From Carthagonibacter sp032251515 (GTDB lineage: Bacteria > Gemmatimonadota > Gemmatimonadetes > Palauibacterales > Palauibacteraceae), in NCBI GenBank assembly GCA_032251515.1, contig JAVVDU010000014.1:1-56167 (forward strand): 56,167 nucleotides of DNA, in the 5' to 3' direction. The notes under the pieces are model-generated. The model was not told the origin of the DNA. It saw only the letters and a program-made list of their open reading frames with translations, and searched no databases. Shown here one piece after another: positions 8,688 to 20,091 of the stretch. Every line of letters starts with the position of its first letter. Within the stretch, counting starts at the first letter, position 1. The position numbers and the translations under genes were made by a program.

Positions 8688-9725
8688 ATGGAATACCGTC
8701 TTGCCCTGGTCGGCTTCGGCACCGTCGGACAGGGATTCGCCGAGATCCTGCGCGACCACGCACCCCGGTTGCTCGAACAGTCCGGGGCCTCGTTCCGCAT
8801 CACCGGCGTCGCGGATGCTCGCCTGGGGTCGGTGCACGATCCCGCCGGGTTCGAGCCGGACGCCCTGCTCGCCGCGGCCCGGTCCGGAGACGGCTTCGCG
8901 AACCTGCCGGCCGCCGACCGCGGCTGGGACGGCGCGACCCTCGCCGCACGCGGCGAGGCCGACGTCCTTGTGGAGCTGAGCTGGACGGACCTGGAGACCG
9001 GGGAGCCCGCCACCTCGCACGTGCGGGCGGCGCTCGAGGCCGGCAAGCACGTGGTCACGACGAACAAGGGGCCGGTCGCCCTGCACTGGGCCGAGCTGTC
9101 GGCGCTCGCCGCCGAGCGCGGCCTGGAGATCGGGGTCGAGGGCACGGTGATGAGCGGCACCCCGGCCGTCGGCCTCGGGCTGCACCTGCTGCGCGGCGCG
9201 GACGTGCGGGCGGTGCGCGGCATCCTGAACGGCACCTGCAACTACATCCTCACCCGCATGGAGGCGGGACTCGCGTACGCCGACGCGCTGGCCGAGGCGC
9301 AGGAGAAGGGGTATGCGGAGGCCGATCCGGCGGGAGACGTGGAGGGGTTCGACGCCGCCGGCAAGGTGGTGATCCTCGCGAACGTCCTGATGGGCGTGCC
9401 GCTGCGCATGGCCGACGTCGACCGCACCGGGATCTCCGGACTCTCGCCCGCCGACATCGAAGCGGCCGCCGGCGCCGGGGAGCGCTGGAAGCTGATCGGT
9501 TCGCTCGCCCGCACGGCCGGCGGCGTGGAGGCGAAGGTCGCGCCGGAGAGGGTGCCTCTGGCGCACCCGCTGGCCGGAGTGGGCGGCGCCGTGAACGCCG
9601 TCACCTTCGAGACGGGCCTGCTCGGCGACGTGACCCTGGTCGGACCGGGGGCCGGCCGGCTCGAGACCGGCTATTCGGTGCTCGTCGACCTGCTCGAGAT
9701 CCACCGGACGACTTCGCTCCGCTGA
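8688..9725 (+). CDS. hom: Homoserine dehydrogenase
   Basis: NAD(P)-dependent reduction of aspartate semialdehyde to homoserine, the branch point to threonine and methionine, in the cytoplasm. The 345-residue protein has the Rossmann motif GFGTVGQG at residues 9-16, TTNKGPVA near residue 123, and the family signature ILNGTCNYILTRME (about residues 182-195). The catalytic Lys region is GFDAAGKVVILAN (about 218-230). It is a short form with no C-terminal ACT domain, so feedback by threonine through that domain is not expected. It is first in a run with an aldehyde dehydrogenase and a Cys/Met-type PLP enzyme, which suggests methionine or homoserine metabolism. Confidence 0.92.
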   Translation: MEYRLALVGFGTVGQGFAEILRDHAPRLLEQSGASFRITGVADARLGSVHDPAGFEPDALLAAARSGDGFANLPAADRGWDGATLAARGEADVLVELSWTDLETGEPATSHVRAALEAGKHVVTTNKGPVALHWAELSALAAERGLEIGVEGTVMSGTPAVGLGLHLLRGADVRAVRGILNGTCNYILTRMEAGLAYADALAEAQEKGYAEADPAGDVEGFDAAGKVVILANVLMGVPLRMADVDRTGISGLSPADIEAAAGAGERWKLIGSLARTAGGVEAKVAPERVPLAHPLAGVGGAVNAVTFETGLLGDVTLVGPGAGRLETGYSVLVDLLEIHRTTSLR

Positions 9726-9834
9726 CCGCGGGACGGGGCGCGCCGGAGCAGGCCGGACGCGTGCCGTCGCGCGCCGGCCACTCGGACCGGACACCGCGGG
9801 CCGTCGAAGGGCCCGTTCGAAAGGAAGATCCCGG

Positions 9835-11247
9835 ATGCGCATGTTCCTGAAGGGCGAATGGGTGGACCGCGAGGCGGTCCGCGAGGTGCGCGACCCCGGC
9901 ACGGGGGAGGCCATCGACACGGTCCCGGAGGCGGACGCCGGGGACGCGCGGGACGCCGTGACGGCCGCCGCGGAGGCGTTCGAGACGCACCATCCCCTGC
10001 CGGCCTGGCGCCGCATCGCGATCCTGTCCCTGGCATCCGATGCCGTGACGGCGCGCCACGAGGAGCTCGCGCGCACGATCGCCCGCGAAGGCGTGAAGAC
10101 GATCCGCGAGGCGCGGGGCGAGGTGACGCGCTGCGCGACGACCCTGCGCGTGGCCGCGGAGGAGGCGCGCCGGGTGGGCGGCGAGACGATCGCCTTCGAT
10201 CAGGCGCCCGGGTCCGAGGGGCGCACCGGCTGGTGGACGCGCGAGCCCGTCGGCGTCGTGGTGGCCATCACCCCGTTCAACGATCCCCTGAACCTCGTGG
10301 CGCACAAGGTGGGCCCGGCGATCGCCGCCGGGAACGCGGTGATCGTGAAGCCGCACGAGGAGACGCCGCTCAGCGCGTTGCGCCTCGCCGAGTGCTTCGA
10401 GTCGGCCGGGCTGCCCGACGGCCTTCTCCAGGTGGTCACCGGCGCCGGGCCCGTGGTGGGCGACGCGCTCGTCACCGACCCGCGCGTGCGCACCGTCTCG
10501 TTCTCGGGCGGACGCGACACGGGCGAGAAGATCGTGCGGCGGGCCGGTCTCAAGAAGGTCGGCATGGAGCTCGGCAGCATCGCCCCCAACATCGTGATGG
10601 CCGACGCCGACCTCGGCCGGGCGGTGGCCGCGTGCGTGTCGGGCGCGTACTGGGCGGCGGGCCAGAACTGCCTGCACGTGCAGCGGATTCTGGTACAGGA
10701 GGACGTCGCCGCCCGGTTCACTGACGCCTTCGTGGCGCGCGCCGAGGCGTACGTCACCGGCGACAAGCTGGACGAGAAGACCGACATGGGACCGCTGATC
10801 ACCGAGGAGCAGGCCCGGCGCGTCGAGTCCTGGGTCGAGGAGGCCCGGGCGGCCGGAGCCCGTCTGCTGACCGGCGGACGGCGGGACGGGACGTTCTACG
10901 CGCCCACGCTGCTCGATCGGGTCGACCCCGCCGCGAAGGTGTCGTGCCGCGAGGTGTTCGGGCCGGTCAGCGTCCTCGCGCCGTTCCGGACCCTGGACGA
11001 GGCGATCGCCATCGCGAACGACGTGGACTTCGGCCTGCAGGGCGCGATCTTCACGCGCGACCTCGCCACGGCCTTCGACGCCGCGCGCCGGCTCCGCTGC
11101 GGCGGGGTACTGGTGAACGAGAGCACCGACTTCCGGATCGACGCGATGCCGTTCGGAGGCATGAAGGGCTCGGGCCTGGGGCGCGAGGGCGTCCGATTCG
11201 CGCTCGAGGAGATGACCGAGATCAAGATGGTCTGCCTGACACTCTGA
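9835..11247 (+). CDS. Aldehyde dehydrogenase family protein
   Basis: NAD(P)-dependent oxidation of an aldehyde to an acid, 470 residues, cytoplasmic. The general-base Glu is in KVGMELGS (E245) and the catalytic Cys in AAGQNCLHVQR (C279). PFNDPLNLVAHKVGPAIAAG is the usual N-terminal cofactor region, and EVFGPVSVL and MPFGGMKGSG close the domain. It resembles lactaldehyde, succinate-semialdehyde or phosphonoacetaldehyde dehydrogenases more than betaine-aldehyde types, so the substrate is open. AAAGGAAG just upstream is the ribosome site; a second ATG two codons in is possible. The 109-base spacer from hom and the 37 bases to the next gene suggest one transcript. Confidence 0.9.
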   Translation: MRMFLKGEWVDREAVREVRDPGTGEAIDTVPEADAGDARDAVTAAAEAFETHHPLPAWRRIAILSLASDAVTARHEELARTIAREGVKTIREARGEVTRCATTLRVAAEEARRVGGETIAFDQAPGSEGRTGWWTREPVGVVVAITPFNDPLNLVAHKVGPAIAAGNAVIVKPHEETPLSALRLAECFESAGLPDGLLQVVTGAGPVVGDALVTDPRVRTVSFSGGRDTGEKIVRRAGLKKVGMELGSIAPNIVMADADLGRAVAACVSGAYWAAGQNCLHVQRILVQEDVAARFTDAFVARAEAYVTGDKLDEKTDMGPLITEEQARRVESWVEEARAAGARLLTGGRRDGTFYAPTLLDRVDPAAKVSCREVFGPVSVLAPFRTLDEAIAIANDVDFGLQGAIFTRDLATAFDAARRLRCGGVLVNESTDFRIDAMPFGGMKGSGLGREGVRFALEEMTEIKMVCLTL

Positions 11248-11284
11248 TGCCGGGCCCGGCGCCCGGCCAAGCCTGGAGATACCG

Positions 11285-13093
11285 ATGACCGACAGGGACT
11301 TCGCCGCCTCACGGCTCCTTTCGCCCCGCCGCCGCACCACCGCGGCGGCGGACGTCGAGGCGCTCGCCGACGAGCAGCTCGCCCACTTCGGGATCGACCC
11401 GGAGTCCGATTACGGCCGCGCCCTGCGGGCCGCCGCCCTGAACCTGTACCGCGCGCAGGCAGACGTCACCCGGCTGTGGGAGATCACGCTGGAGACGATC
11501 GACGGGCTCGACCCGAAGGACCGCGTCGCGCTCTTCAACGCCAAGAAATTCCTCAGTTTCCAGATGGCGAAAGTGCTCGACACCTTTCAGAACCCGTTCC
11601 GGCGCGTGTACCAGGCGCTCGGCTACTCCGGGGCGTCGCTGACCTCCAAGGGTCCCTACCCGATCTTCGACAACGTCACGGCCCTGTTCGCCGCGAACCC
11701 GGTGATCGTCCGCTCGGCCACCTACATCTACGCCTGCACGGAGTGGGTGACCGACGCGTTCGAGGGCAAGGAGCTCCTGCTCGAGATCTACTCCCGGCTC
11801 CTCAACCCGACCTCGATCTCGCTGGCGAACTTCATCGTCGACGTGGAGTGCGGGCCGTACGCGCCCGACTACATGGCCTGGAACTTCAACAGCGGCATGG
11901 CGGCGATCGACGCGCTCCTCAGCCTCGAGGTGAAGCGCGGCGAGGTGGTGATCGCCTCCCGTAACGTGTACGGCGGCACGTGGCAGCTCCTGCACGACTG
12001 GTTCGCCCGGGAGGACAAGCTGGGAATCCACCTCGAGTGGTTCGACGGGCACTCGGGAGAGGAGTTCGCGGCGTTCCTCGCGGACGTCGAGGAGCGGCAC
12101 GCGGCCGTCCTGGCGCGCCAGTCGGAGATCCTCGTCTTCCTCGAGTCGCCCTGCAATCCGCACGGCTACGTGCTCGACGTGCCGGCGATCTGCCGCGCCG
12201 CGCACGCGAAGGGACACACGGTGGCGCTCGACTCGACCATCGCGACGCCGTTCCTGCAGCGGCCGCTCCAGCGTCCCGATTCCGCCGAGCGGCCGGACTA
12301 CCTGATCCACTCGTACACGAAGGACCTGACCGGCAACGGGAACGCCACGGCCGGCGTGGTGATCGGCGAGAACCACCGGATGTTCATCCCCAAGGGCGAG
12401 AGTTTCCGGGGCGTGAACTGGGACGAGACGATGTTCTGGGGCGTCTACTACGTGAAGGGCGCCTTCCTCGACGCGGACAAGGCGTTCGAGGTGATCAGCG
12501 GGATGAAGACGCTGGAAGTCCGCATGCTCAAGAAGTGCATCAACACGCTGATCCTGTCGCGCTTTCTCGACTCGCACCCCGCCCTGCGGGTCCACTGCAA
12601 CGCCCTCGACGACGACCCGAACCGGGAGCTCCGGGAGCGCGTGCTGCGCGACGGCCTCGTGGCGCCCCTGTTCACGATCGACTTCGAGCGGGCCGGCCTG
12701 TCGCGCGACGCGTTCGTCCGCTTCTTCGACGCCCTGGACCCCGCGTTCCACCACCAGGTGAGCCTCGGCGAGTCGAAGACGCTCGCGCTGTGCCCTGCCC
12801 TGACCTCGCACTCCGAGCTGGACGACGAGGCGCTGGCCGAGGCGGGGATCGCGCTGACCACGATCCGCATCGCGGTGGGCGACGAGCACGCCAAGGAGCT
12901 CATCGCGCACTTCGTGCACGCGGCGCGGCTCGCGATCGACCCGGAACTGCCGGGCTTCAGCGACGGGTTCATGGGCCCGGAGGAGGTGGACGCGCTCGTG
13001 CGCGACACGTACCTGACCGTGCACGAGCGCTACGTGGACGGCTTCGCCCCGATGGCGGAACTGCTCGGGGCCGCGGAGCCCGCCGCCGTCTGA
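11285..13093 (+). CDS. Cys/Met-metabolism PLP enzyme with long N-terminal extension
   Basis: Fold-type I PLP enzyme related to cystathionine gamma-synthase and gamma-lyase, 602 residues against about 400 for the family. The catalytic core starts near residue 195 (AWNFNSGMAAIDALLS). The PLP-binding lysine is K346 in HSYTKDLTGNGNATAG, and FLESPCNPHGYVLDVPAIC precedes it. About 190 N-terminal residues are helical and not recognised; they include ALFNAKKFLSFQMAKVLDTF and a segment around NPTSISLANFIVDVECGPY. A roughly 50-residue tail follows the core. Fungal cystathionine gamma-synthases are also long, but I cannot claim orthology. It follows hom and an aldehyde dehydrogenase and converges with a shorter PLP relative 19 bases away. 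A C-C or C-S bond-forming role on a homoserine-derived substrate is only inferred. Confidence 0.85.
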   Translation: MTDRDFAASRLLSPRRRTTAAADVEALADEQLAHFGIDPESDYGRALRAAALNLYRAQADVTRLWEITLETIDGLDPKDRVALFNAKKFLSFQMAKVLDTFQNPFRRVYQALGYSGASLTSKGPYPIFDNVTALFAANPVIVRSATYIYACTEWVTDAFEGKELLLEIYSRLLNPTSISLANFIVDVECGPYAPDYMAWNFNSGMAAIDALLSLEVKRGEVVIASRNVYGGTWQLLHDWFAREDKLGIHLEWFDGHSGEEFAAFLADVEERHAAVLARQSEILVFLESPCNPHGYVLDVPAICRAAHAKGHTVALDSTIATPFLQRPLQRPDSAERPDYLIHSYTKDLTGNGNATAGVVIGENHRMFIPKGESFRGVNWDETMFWGVYYVKGAFLDADKAFEVISGMKTLEVRMLKKCINTLILSRFLDSHPALRVHCNALDDDPNRELRERVLRDGLVAPLFTIDFERAGLSRDAFVRFFDALDPAFHHQVSLGESKTLALCPALTSHSELDDEALAEAGIALTTIRIAVGDEHAKELIAHFVHAARLAIDPELPGFSDGFMGPEEVDALVRDTYLTVHERYVDGFAPMAELLGAAEPAAV

Positions 13094-13112
13094 GGCGTCA
13101 CGGCCCGGCGGA

Positions 13113-14324
13113 TCAGGAGGCGGGCGTCGCGATCCCCGCCGGCGCCGCGACCCCGGTCGCCGCCTCGAGGGCCTGCAGGAGATCGGCCCGCAGGTCCTCG
13201 ATGTCCTCGCAGCCCACGGCCACGCGGACGAGGTCGTCGGTCACGCCCGCCTCGAGACGCTCGTGCTCCGGCACGGCCTTGTGCGTCATCGAGGCGGGAT
13301 GTTCGATCAGCGTCTCCACGCCGCCCAGGCTCACGGCCCGCACCATGAGCCGCGTGGCGTCGATCAGGCGCCGCCCCGCCTCGACGCCGCCCCGCACGCC
13401 GAACGAGAACACGCCGCCGCCGCCCCGCATCTGCCGCCGGGCGACCTCGTGGCCGGGGTGGGTCTCCAGCCACGGATAGCGCACCCACTCCACGGCCGGG
13501 TGCTCCACCAGCTCCCGGGCCAGCGCGAACGCGCTCGCCTGCGCCTTCTCCATCCTCAGGCCGAGGGTCTTGAGGCCCCGCAGGACGAGCCACGCCTGGT
13601 GGGGGTCCATCGTCCCGCCCGTGTTCACGTGCACGTGCCGGATGCGCTGCAGGACGGCCGGGTCCCTCGCCACGATGATGCCGGCCACCACGTCGGAGTG
13701 CCCGTTGATGTACTTCGTCATGCTGTGCACGACGACGTCGGCTCCGTGCGCGAGCGGGTTCTGCAGGCAGGGCGAGGCGAACGTGTTGTCGACGGCCACC
13801 AGGGCCCCCGCCTCGTGGGCGAGCGCCGCGCAGGCCGCGATGTCGGTGATCTTCAGGGTCGGGTTCGCCGGCGTCTCGAGATACACGAGGGCCGTCTCCG
13901 GCCGGATGGCCCGTGCCACCTTCTCCGGGTCGGACGAGTCCACGAAGGTCGCGTCCACGCCGAAGCGGACGTATTCCGTCTCGAGGATCGTCCGGGAGGG
14001 GCCGTAGACGCAGTCGGTGGCGACCACGTGGGAGCCGGCGCCCAGGAGTGCCATGTAAACGGAGTTGACGGCGGCCATGCCCGTCGCGGCGCCCAGCGCC
14101 CCGCAGCCGCCCTCCAGCAGGGCGATGCCGCTCTCCAGCGCCTCCGTGGTCGGGTTCTCGAGCCGGGTGTAGCGGTAGCCCGGCCCGCCGCGGAAACGCG
14201 CGGCGCCTTCGTCCGCGCTGCCGAACGCGAAGGTCGAGCTCTGGTAGATCGGCACGCTCACGGCGCCGGTCGCCGGATCGGGATGCTGCCCGCCGTGGAT
14301 GATGCGGGTGTGCAGGCCCTTCAT
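13113..14324 (-). CDS. Methionine gamma-lyase / cystathionine gamma-lyase-like PLP enzyme
   Basis: PLP-dependent gamma-elimination or gamma-replacement enzyme, 403 residues, the normal family length. The PLP lysine is K204 in HSMTKYINGHSDVVAG, and YLETPANPTLKITDIAA and SLGGVETLIEHPASMTH are characteristic. The C-terminal third resembles methionine gamma-lyase, which yields methanethiol, ammonia and 2-oxobutanoate. The residue used as Cys116 in that enzyme is Pro here (YGPS, residues 107-110), so specificity may differ; O-acetylhomoserine sulfhydrylase or cystathionine gamma-lyase are alternatives. ATG at 14324 is preferred because GGAAG lies eight bases upstream; ATG at 14339 is also in frame. 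It converges on the long PLP enzyme. Confidence 0.88.
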   Translation of the reverse strand: MKGLHTRIIHGGQHPDPATGAVSVPIYQSSTFAFGSADEGAARFRGGPGYRYTRLENPTTEALESGIALLEGGCGALGAATGMAAVNSVYMALLGAGSHVVATDCVYGPSRTILETEYVRFGVDATFVDSSDPEKVARAIRPETALVYLETPANPTLKITDIAACAALAHEAGALVAVDNTFASPCLQNPLAHGADVVVHSMTKYINGHSDVVAGIIVARDPAVLQRIRHVHVNTGGTMDPHQAWLVLRGLKTLGLRMEKAQASAFALARELVEHPAVEWVRYPWLETHPGHEVARRQMRGGGGVFSFGVRGGVEAGRRLIDATRLMVRAVSLGGVETLIEHPASMTHKAVPEHERLEAGVTDDLVRVAVGCEDIEDLRADLLQALEAATGVAAPAGIATPAS

Positions 14325-14357
14325 GTCATGGTCTTCCATGATTTCGTTCCATTCGAC

Positions 14358-14379
14358 GGGGGCCGGCCGTCCGGCCCCC
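14358..14379 (-). other. Perfect hairpin upstream of gamma-lyase-like gene
   Basis: GGGGGCCGG, loop CCGT, CCGGCCCCC: a nine-pair GC stem 34 bases upstream of the ATG at 14324. If transcription starts further upstream, it would sit in the leader of the leftward gene. Confidence 0.45.
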
Positions 14380-14574
14380 GAGGTCCATGTGCGGGCCGCC
14401 CCGGCGGGCGCCGGAGACGGCGTGACATCGACGGCCGGACCGGCCGCCATGCTCGACCCGAACCTGCCATGCCCGGGGGCCCGGCGACAGAGAAGGAAGC
14501 TCCTCCTGCCCCGGTCCACACCTGCCCGCCGCGCTCCGAGCGGCGCCCCCGTCGCGCGAAGGCGTCCCGGCGCC

Positions 14575-14580
14575 TAATAT
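14575..14580 (+). promoter_or_regulatory. -10-like box for OPT transporter
   Basis: TAATAT in an otherwise GC-only stretch matches a sigma-70 type -10 box at five of six positions. It overlaps the first in-frame ATG of the OPT frame (14579), which supports using the later TTG start. No convincing -35 box is visible. Confidence 0.4.
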
Positions 14581-14683
14581 GCCTCGCGCCGGGCCTCCGG
14601 GCCCGGAGAATCGCCGCGGCCCGGGAGTGAGTTCCGCCGGCCCGCCGCGGCCTTCCGGCAGGGAACCTGGACCGGAGGCGCTC

Positions 14684-16423
<1,740 letters not shown>

Positions 16424-16436
16424 AGGGAGGCATGCG

Positions 16437-16982
16437 ATGAAGAAGCTCGGATATCTGCTCGTCACGGCCGGCTTCCTGTGGGGCGCCTTCCTCGCGGTCG
16501 AACGGTCGGAGGGCGTCCGGACGACGCCCTACCTGCTGGCCCTGGTCGTCGGCGTGGCGGGCGTCGCCGTGGCGCGGGGCGCGGCGCGGGCCGAGGCGCG
16601 CGACGTGACCCGGCTGGAGACGAACATCGCCGCGATCGAGACCGCGCTCGCCACGATCGCCGCCGATGCCGACCGGCTGGACGCGGAGAAGGCGTCGATC
16701 GACGTGTACGACCTGCGCCACCGGATCGACGCCACCTTCCCGCTCCACCTGGCCGCGTTCGTGGAGGCGCGCGAGAGCATCGCGCACAGCTTCGGGCTCC
16801 AGGCCTACGCCGAGGTGATGAACCATTTCGCGACCGGAGAGCGCTACCTGAACCGGGTGTGGTCGGCCTCCACCGACGGCTATCCCGCCGAGGCGCACGA
16901 CTACCTGGGCCGGGCGCGGGCGCAGTTCGACGAAACGCTGGCGACGTTCCGGTCCATCAGGGCGGAGGCGGCGCCGGGGTGA
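16437..16982 (+). CDS. Small membrane protein with coiled coil, OPT partner
   Basis: Unrecognised 181-residue protein. It has two hydrophobic segments (about residues 5-22 and 31-48), then a predicted coiled coil rich in A, E, T and D (about residues 52-88, VTRLETNIAAIETALATIAA), and a helical C-terminal domain (FPLHLAAFVEARESIAHSFG onward). It would be anchored in the inner membrane with the rest soluble. It starts 13 bases after the OPT gene with GGGAGG upstream, so a role as accessory or regulator of that transporter is inferred. Its 3' end overlaps the convergent SnoaL-like gene by 26 bases. Confidence 0.75.
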   Translation: MKKLGYLLVTAGFLWGAFLAVERSEGVRTTPYLLALVVGVAGVAVARGAARAEARDVTRLETNIAAIETALATIAADADRLDAEKASIDVYDLRHRIDATFPLHLAAFVEARESIAHSFGLQAYAEVMNHFATGERYLNRVWSASTDGYPAEAHDYLGRARAQFDETLATFRSIRAEAAPG

Positions 16983-17361
16983 TCCACGTCTCGTGGACCC
17001 GGAGCCACTCCAGCCCCGCGTCCGGCCCGCGGCGGCGCAACAGGGCCGTGGAGAGCCGCCCGCGCGGCTCTCCGCCGGACTCCTGCCATTCCTCGTAGGA
17101 GACGGCGACGAGTTCGCCCTCCACGGCGAGCAGGCGGGGATCCCGGATCCGGATGCGCAGGCCCGGCCGGGCCGCCCGGGCCTTCCGCACGGCGTCGATC
17201 ACCTCGAAGCGGCTGCGCTCGTCGCCGCCCGGCGTGACGAGCGTGAAGGCGGGCGCCAGGGCGACCTCCAGGCGCCCCCCGTCGTCGGCCGGGATCCGTC
17301 CGCCCAGCCAGTCCTCGAACCAGCGGTGCAGCTCCTCGATCTCCTCGCGCCAGTCGGGCAT
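16957..17361 (-). CDS. SnoaL/DUF4440-like small protein
   Basis: 134-residue protein that looks like an NTF2-like cone fold. An N-terminal helix (WREEIEELHRWFEDWLGG) is followed by FTLVTPGGDERSRFEVIDAV and a strand-rich half ending LEWLRVHETWITPA. Such proteins act as small-ligand binders or enzymes of unknown role. No catalytic set is evident. ATG at 17361 gives the complete fold. It overlaps the convergent membrane protein gene by 26 bases and is divergent from the thiC riboswitch. Confidence 0.65.
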   Translation of the reverse strand: MPDWREEIEELHRWFEDWLGGRIPADDGGRLEVALAPAFTLVTPGGDERSRFEVIDAVRKARAARPGLRIRIRDPRLLAVEGELVAVSYEEWQESGGEPRGRLSTALLRRRGPDAGLEWLRVHETWITPAPPPP

Positions 17362-17531
17362 CGTCGCCGCTCTCCTGCTCGGGTCCCCGGCCGTCGCGGC
17401 CGGGTCGTTCCGCTCGCCGGTCCGGTGGCGGGCCGACGGTACGAATCTGCGAAACGAAGAGGGGATCCGCGATGCGGACGGCGCGGGCCGTCTGCCCCCG
17501 TTGCCGCGCCCGCGTCCTCCCGTTATCTCCC

Positions 17532-17632
17532 GTGCGTCACAGGGGTGCCCGCCGGCTTCGTTCGGGGCGGCGGGCTGAGAACACACCCTCGGAACCTGAT
17601 CCGGGTCATGCCGGCGAAGGGAGGAGACGCAC
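17532..17632 (+). promoter_or_regulatory. TPP riboswitch (thi box) controlling thiC
   Basis: Complete thiamin pyrophosphate aptamer. The closing stem is GTGCGTC (17532-17538) with GACGCAC (17626-17632), seven perfect pairs. The conserved parts follow in order: ACAGGGGTGCCC, then GCTGAGA (17574-17580), ACACCCT, GGAACCTGATCCGGGTCATG and CCGGCGAAGGGA. The purine-rich ribosome site (about 17617-17626) lies inside the 3' part of the aptamer, and the thiC ATG is only five bases past the stem. Ligand binding would therefore be expected to block translation initiation directly rather than through a separate expression platform. Confidence 0.97.
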
Positions 17633-17636
17633 CCTC

Positions 17637-18972
17637 ATGTCCATCACGCAGCTGCAGCACGCCCGCCGGAACACCGTCACCGATGCCATGCGAAGGGTCG
17701 CGGAGCGCGAGGATCTCGCCCCGGAGACCGTGCGCGACGAGGTCGCCGCCGGCCGGCTGGTGATTCCCGCCAACACGGCGCACCTGGCCGGGCGGCTCGA
17801 CCCGATGGGAATCGGCGCGGCGGCGTCGGTGAAGGTCAACGCGAACATCGGGAGCTCGCCCACGACCTCGAGCCTCGACGAGGAAGTGGCCAAGCTCGAG
17901 CTGGCCGTGCGCTGGGGCGCCGACACGGTGATGGACCTCTCCACCGGGCGGCGGATCGACGAGACGCGGTCCGCCATCCTCGCCGCCGCCACCGTCCCGA
18001 TCGGCACGGTCCCGATCTACCAGACCGTGGCGGATGTCGCCGTCGAATCGCTCCACGCGGACGACCTGCTCGCCACGATCGACCACCAGGCCCGGCAGGG
18101 CGTGGACTACATGACCGTGCACTGCGGCACGCTGCTCGAGCACCTGCCGCTCGTACGCGACCGGATCACCGGGATCGTGAGCCGGGGCGGCGGGCTGCTC
18201 GCGCGCTGGATGGTGCACCACGGCCGCCAGAACCCGCTGTACGAACGCTTCGACGACATCCTCGCCATCGCCGCGGCGCACGACGTGACGCTGAGCCTGG
18301 GCGACGGCCTGCGGCCGGGCTGCCTCGCGGACGCCTCGGACGCCGCGCAGTTCGCCGAGCTGGACACGCTGGGCGAGCTCACCCTGCGGGCCCGGGCGCG
18401 CGGCGTGCAGGTGATGATCGAGGGGCCCGGCCACGTGCCGATCGACCAGCTCGAGATGAACGTCCGGCGCGAGAAGGAGGTCTGCCACGGCGCGCCGTTC
18501 TACACTCTCGGGCCGCTCGTGACGGACATCGCCCCGGGCTACGACCACATCACCTCCGCGATCGGCGCGGCGGTCGTCGGCTGGCACGGGGCGGACATGC
18601 TCTGCTACGTGACGCCGAAGGAGCACCTCGGGCTGCCGGGCCCCGAGGACGTGAAGCAGGGGCTCATCGCCTACCGGATCGCGGCGCACGCCGCGGACGT
18701 GGCGCGCGGCCGTCCCGGGGCGCGGGATCGCGATGACGAGATGTCGCGGGCCCGATACGCGTTCGACTGGAAGCGGCAGTTCGCGCTGGCCCTCGACCCG
18801 GACACGGCGCGCGCCTTCCACGACGAGTCCCTGCCGGACGACTACTTCAAGGGAGCGGAATTCTGCTCGATGTGCGGGCCGAAGTTCTGCCCGATGCACA
18901 ACTTCCGGGACGTGGACTGGGATGCCGTGGCGAAGCTGGCCGCCGGGCGGGCGGAAGGCCCGGCGGCGCCCG

Positions 18973-18998
<26 letters not shown>
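17637..18998 (+). CDS. thiC: Phosphomethylpyrimidine synthase ThiC
   Basis: Radical SAM enzyme that converts 5-aminoimidazole ribotide to HMP phosphate, the pyrimidine half of thiamin. The 453-residue protein carries the family segments VNANIGSSPT, DTVMDLSTGRRIDETR, GTVPIYQT and EGPGHVPIDQ, and the C-terminal cluster motif C410-x2-C413-x4-C418 (CSMCGPKFC). It is slightly shorter than proteobacterial ThiC and lacks their long N-terminal domain. Control by the TPP riboswitch just upstream confirms the role. The 3' end overlaps the convergent aminopeptidase by 26 bases. Confidence 0.97.

Positions 18999-20087
<1,089 letters not shown>

Positions 20088-20091
<4 letters not shown>

Larger units (their letters stand above)
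14325..14683. other. Divergent spacer with hairpin and OPT promoter
   Basis: 359 bases without a supported gene between the gamma-lyase-like gene and the OPT transporter. It contains a perfect hairpin at 14358-14379, a second GGCCGG-A-CCGGCC inverted repeat near 14431-14443, and a -10-like TAATAT at 14575-14580. The rest is GC-rich and featureless to me. Confidence 0.6.

Noticed and set aside
14579..14683. Upstream ATG start for the OPT transporter
   Set aside because: It overlaps the best -10 box (TAATAT), has no ribosome site and would add a Pro/Gly-rich leader. TTG at 14684 has GGAGG at correct spacing.
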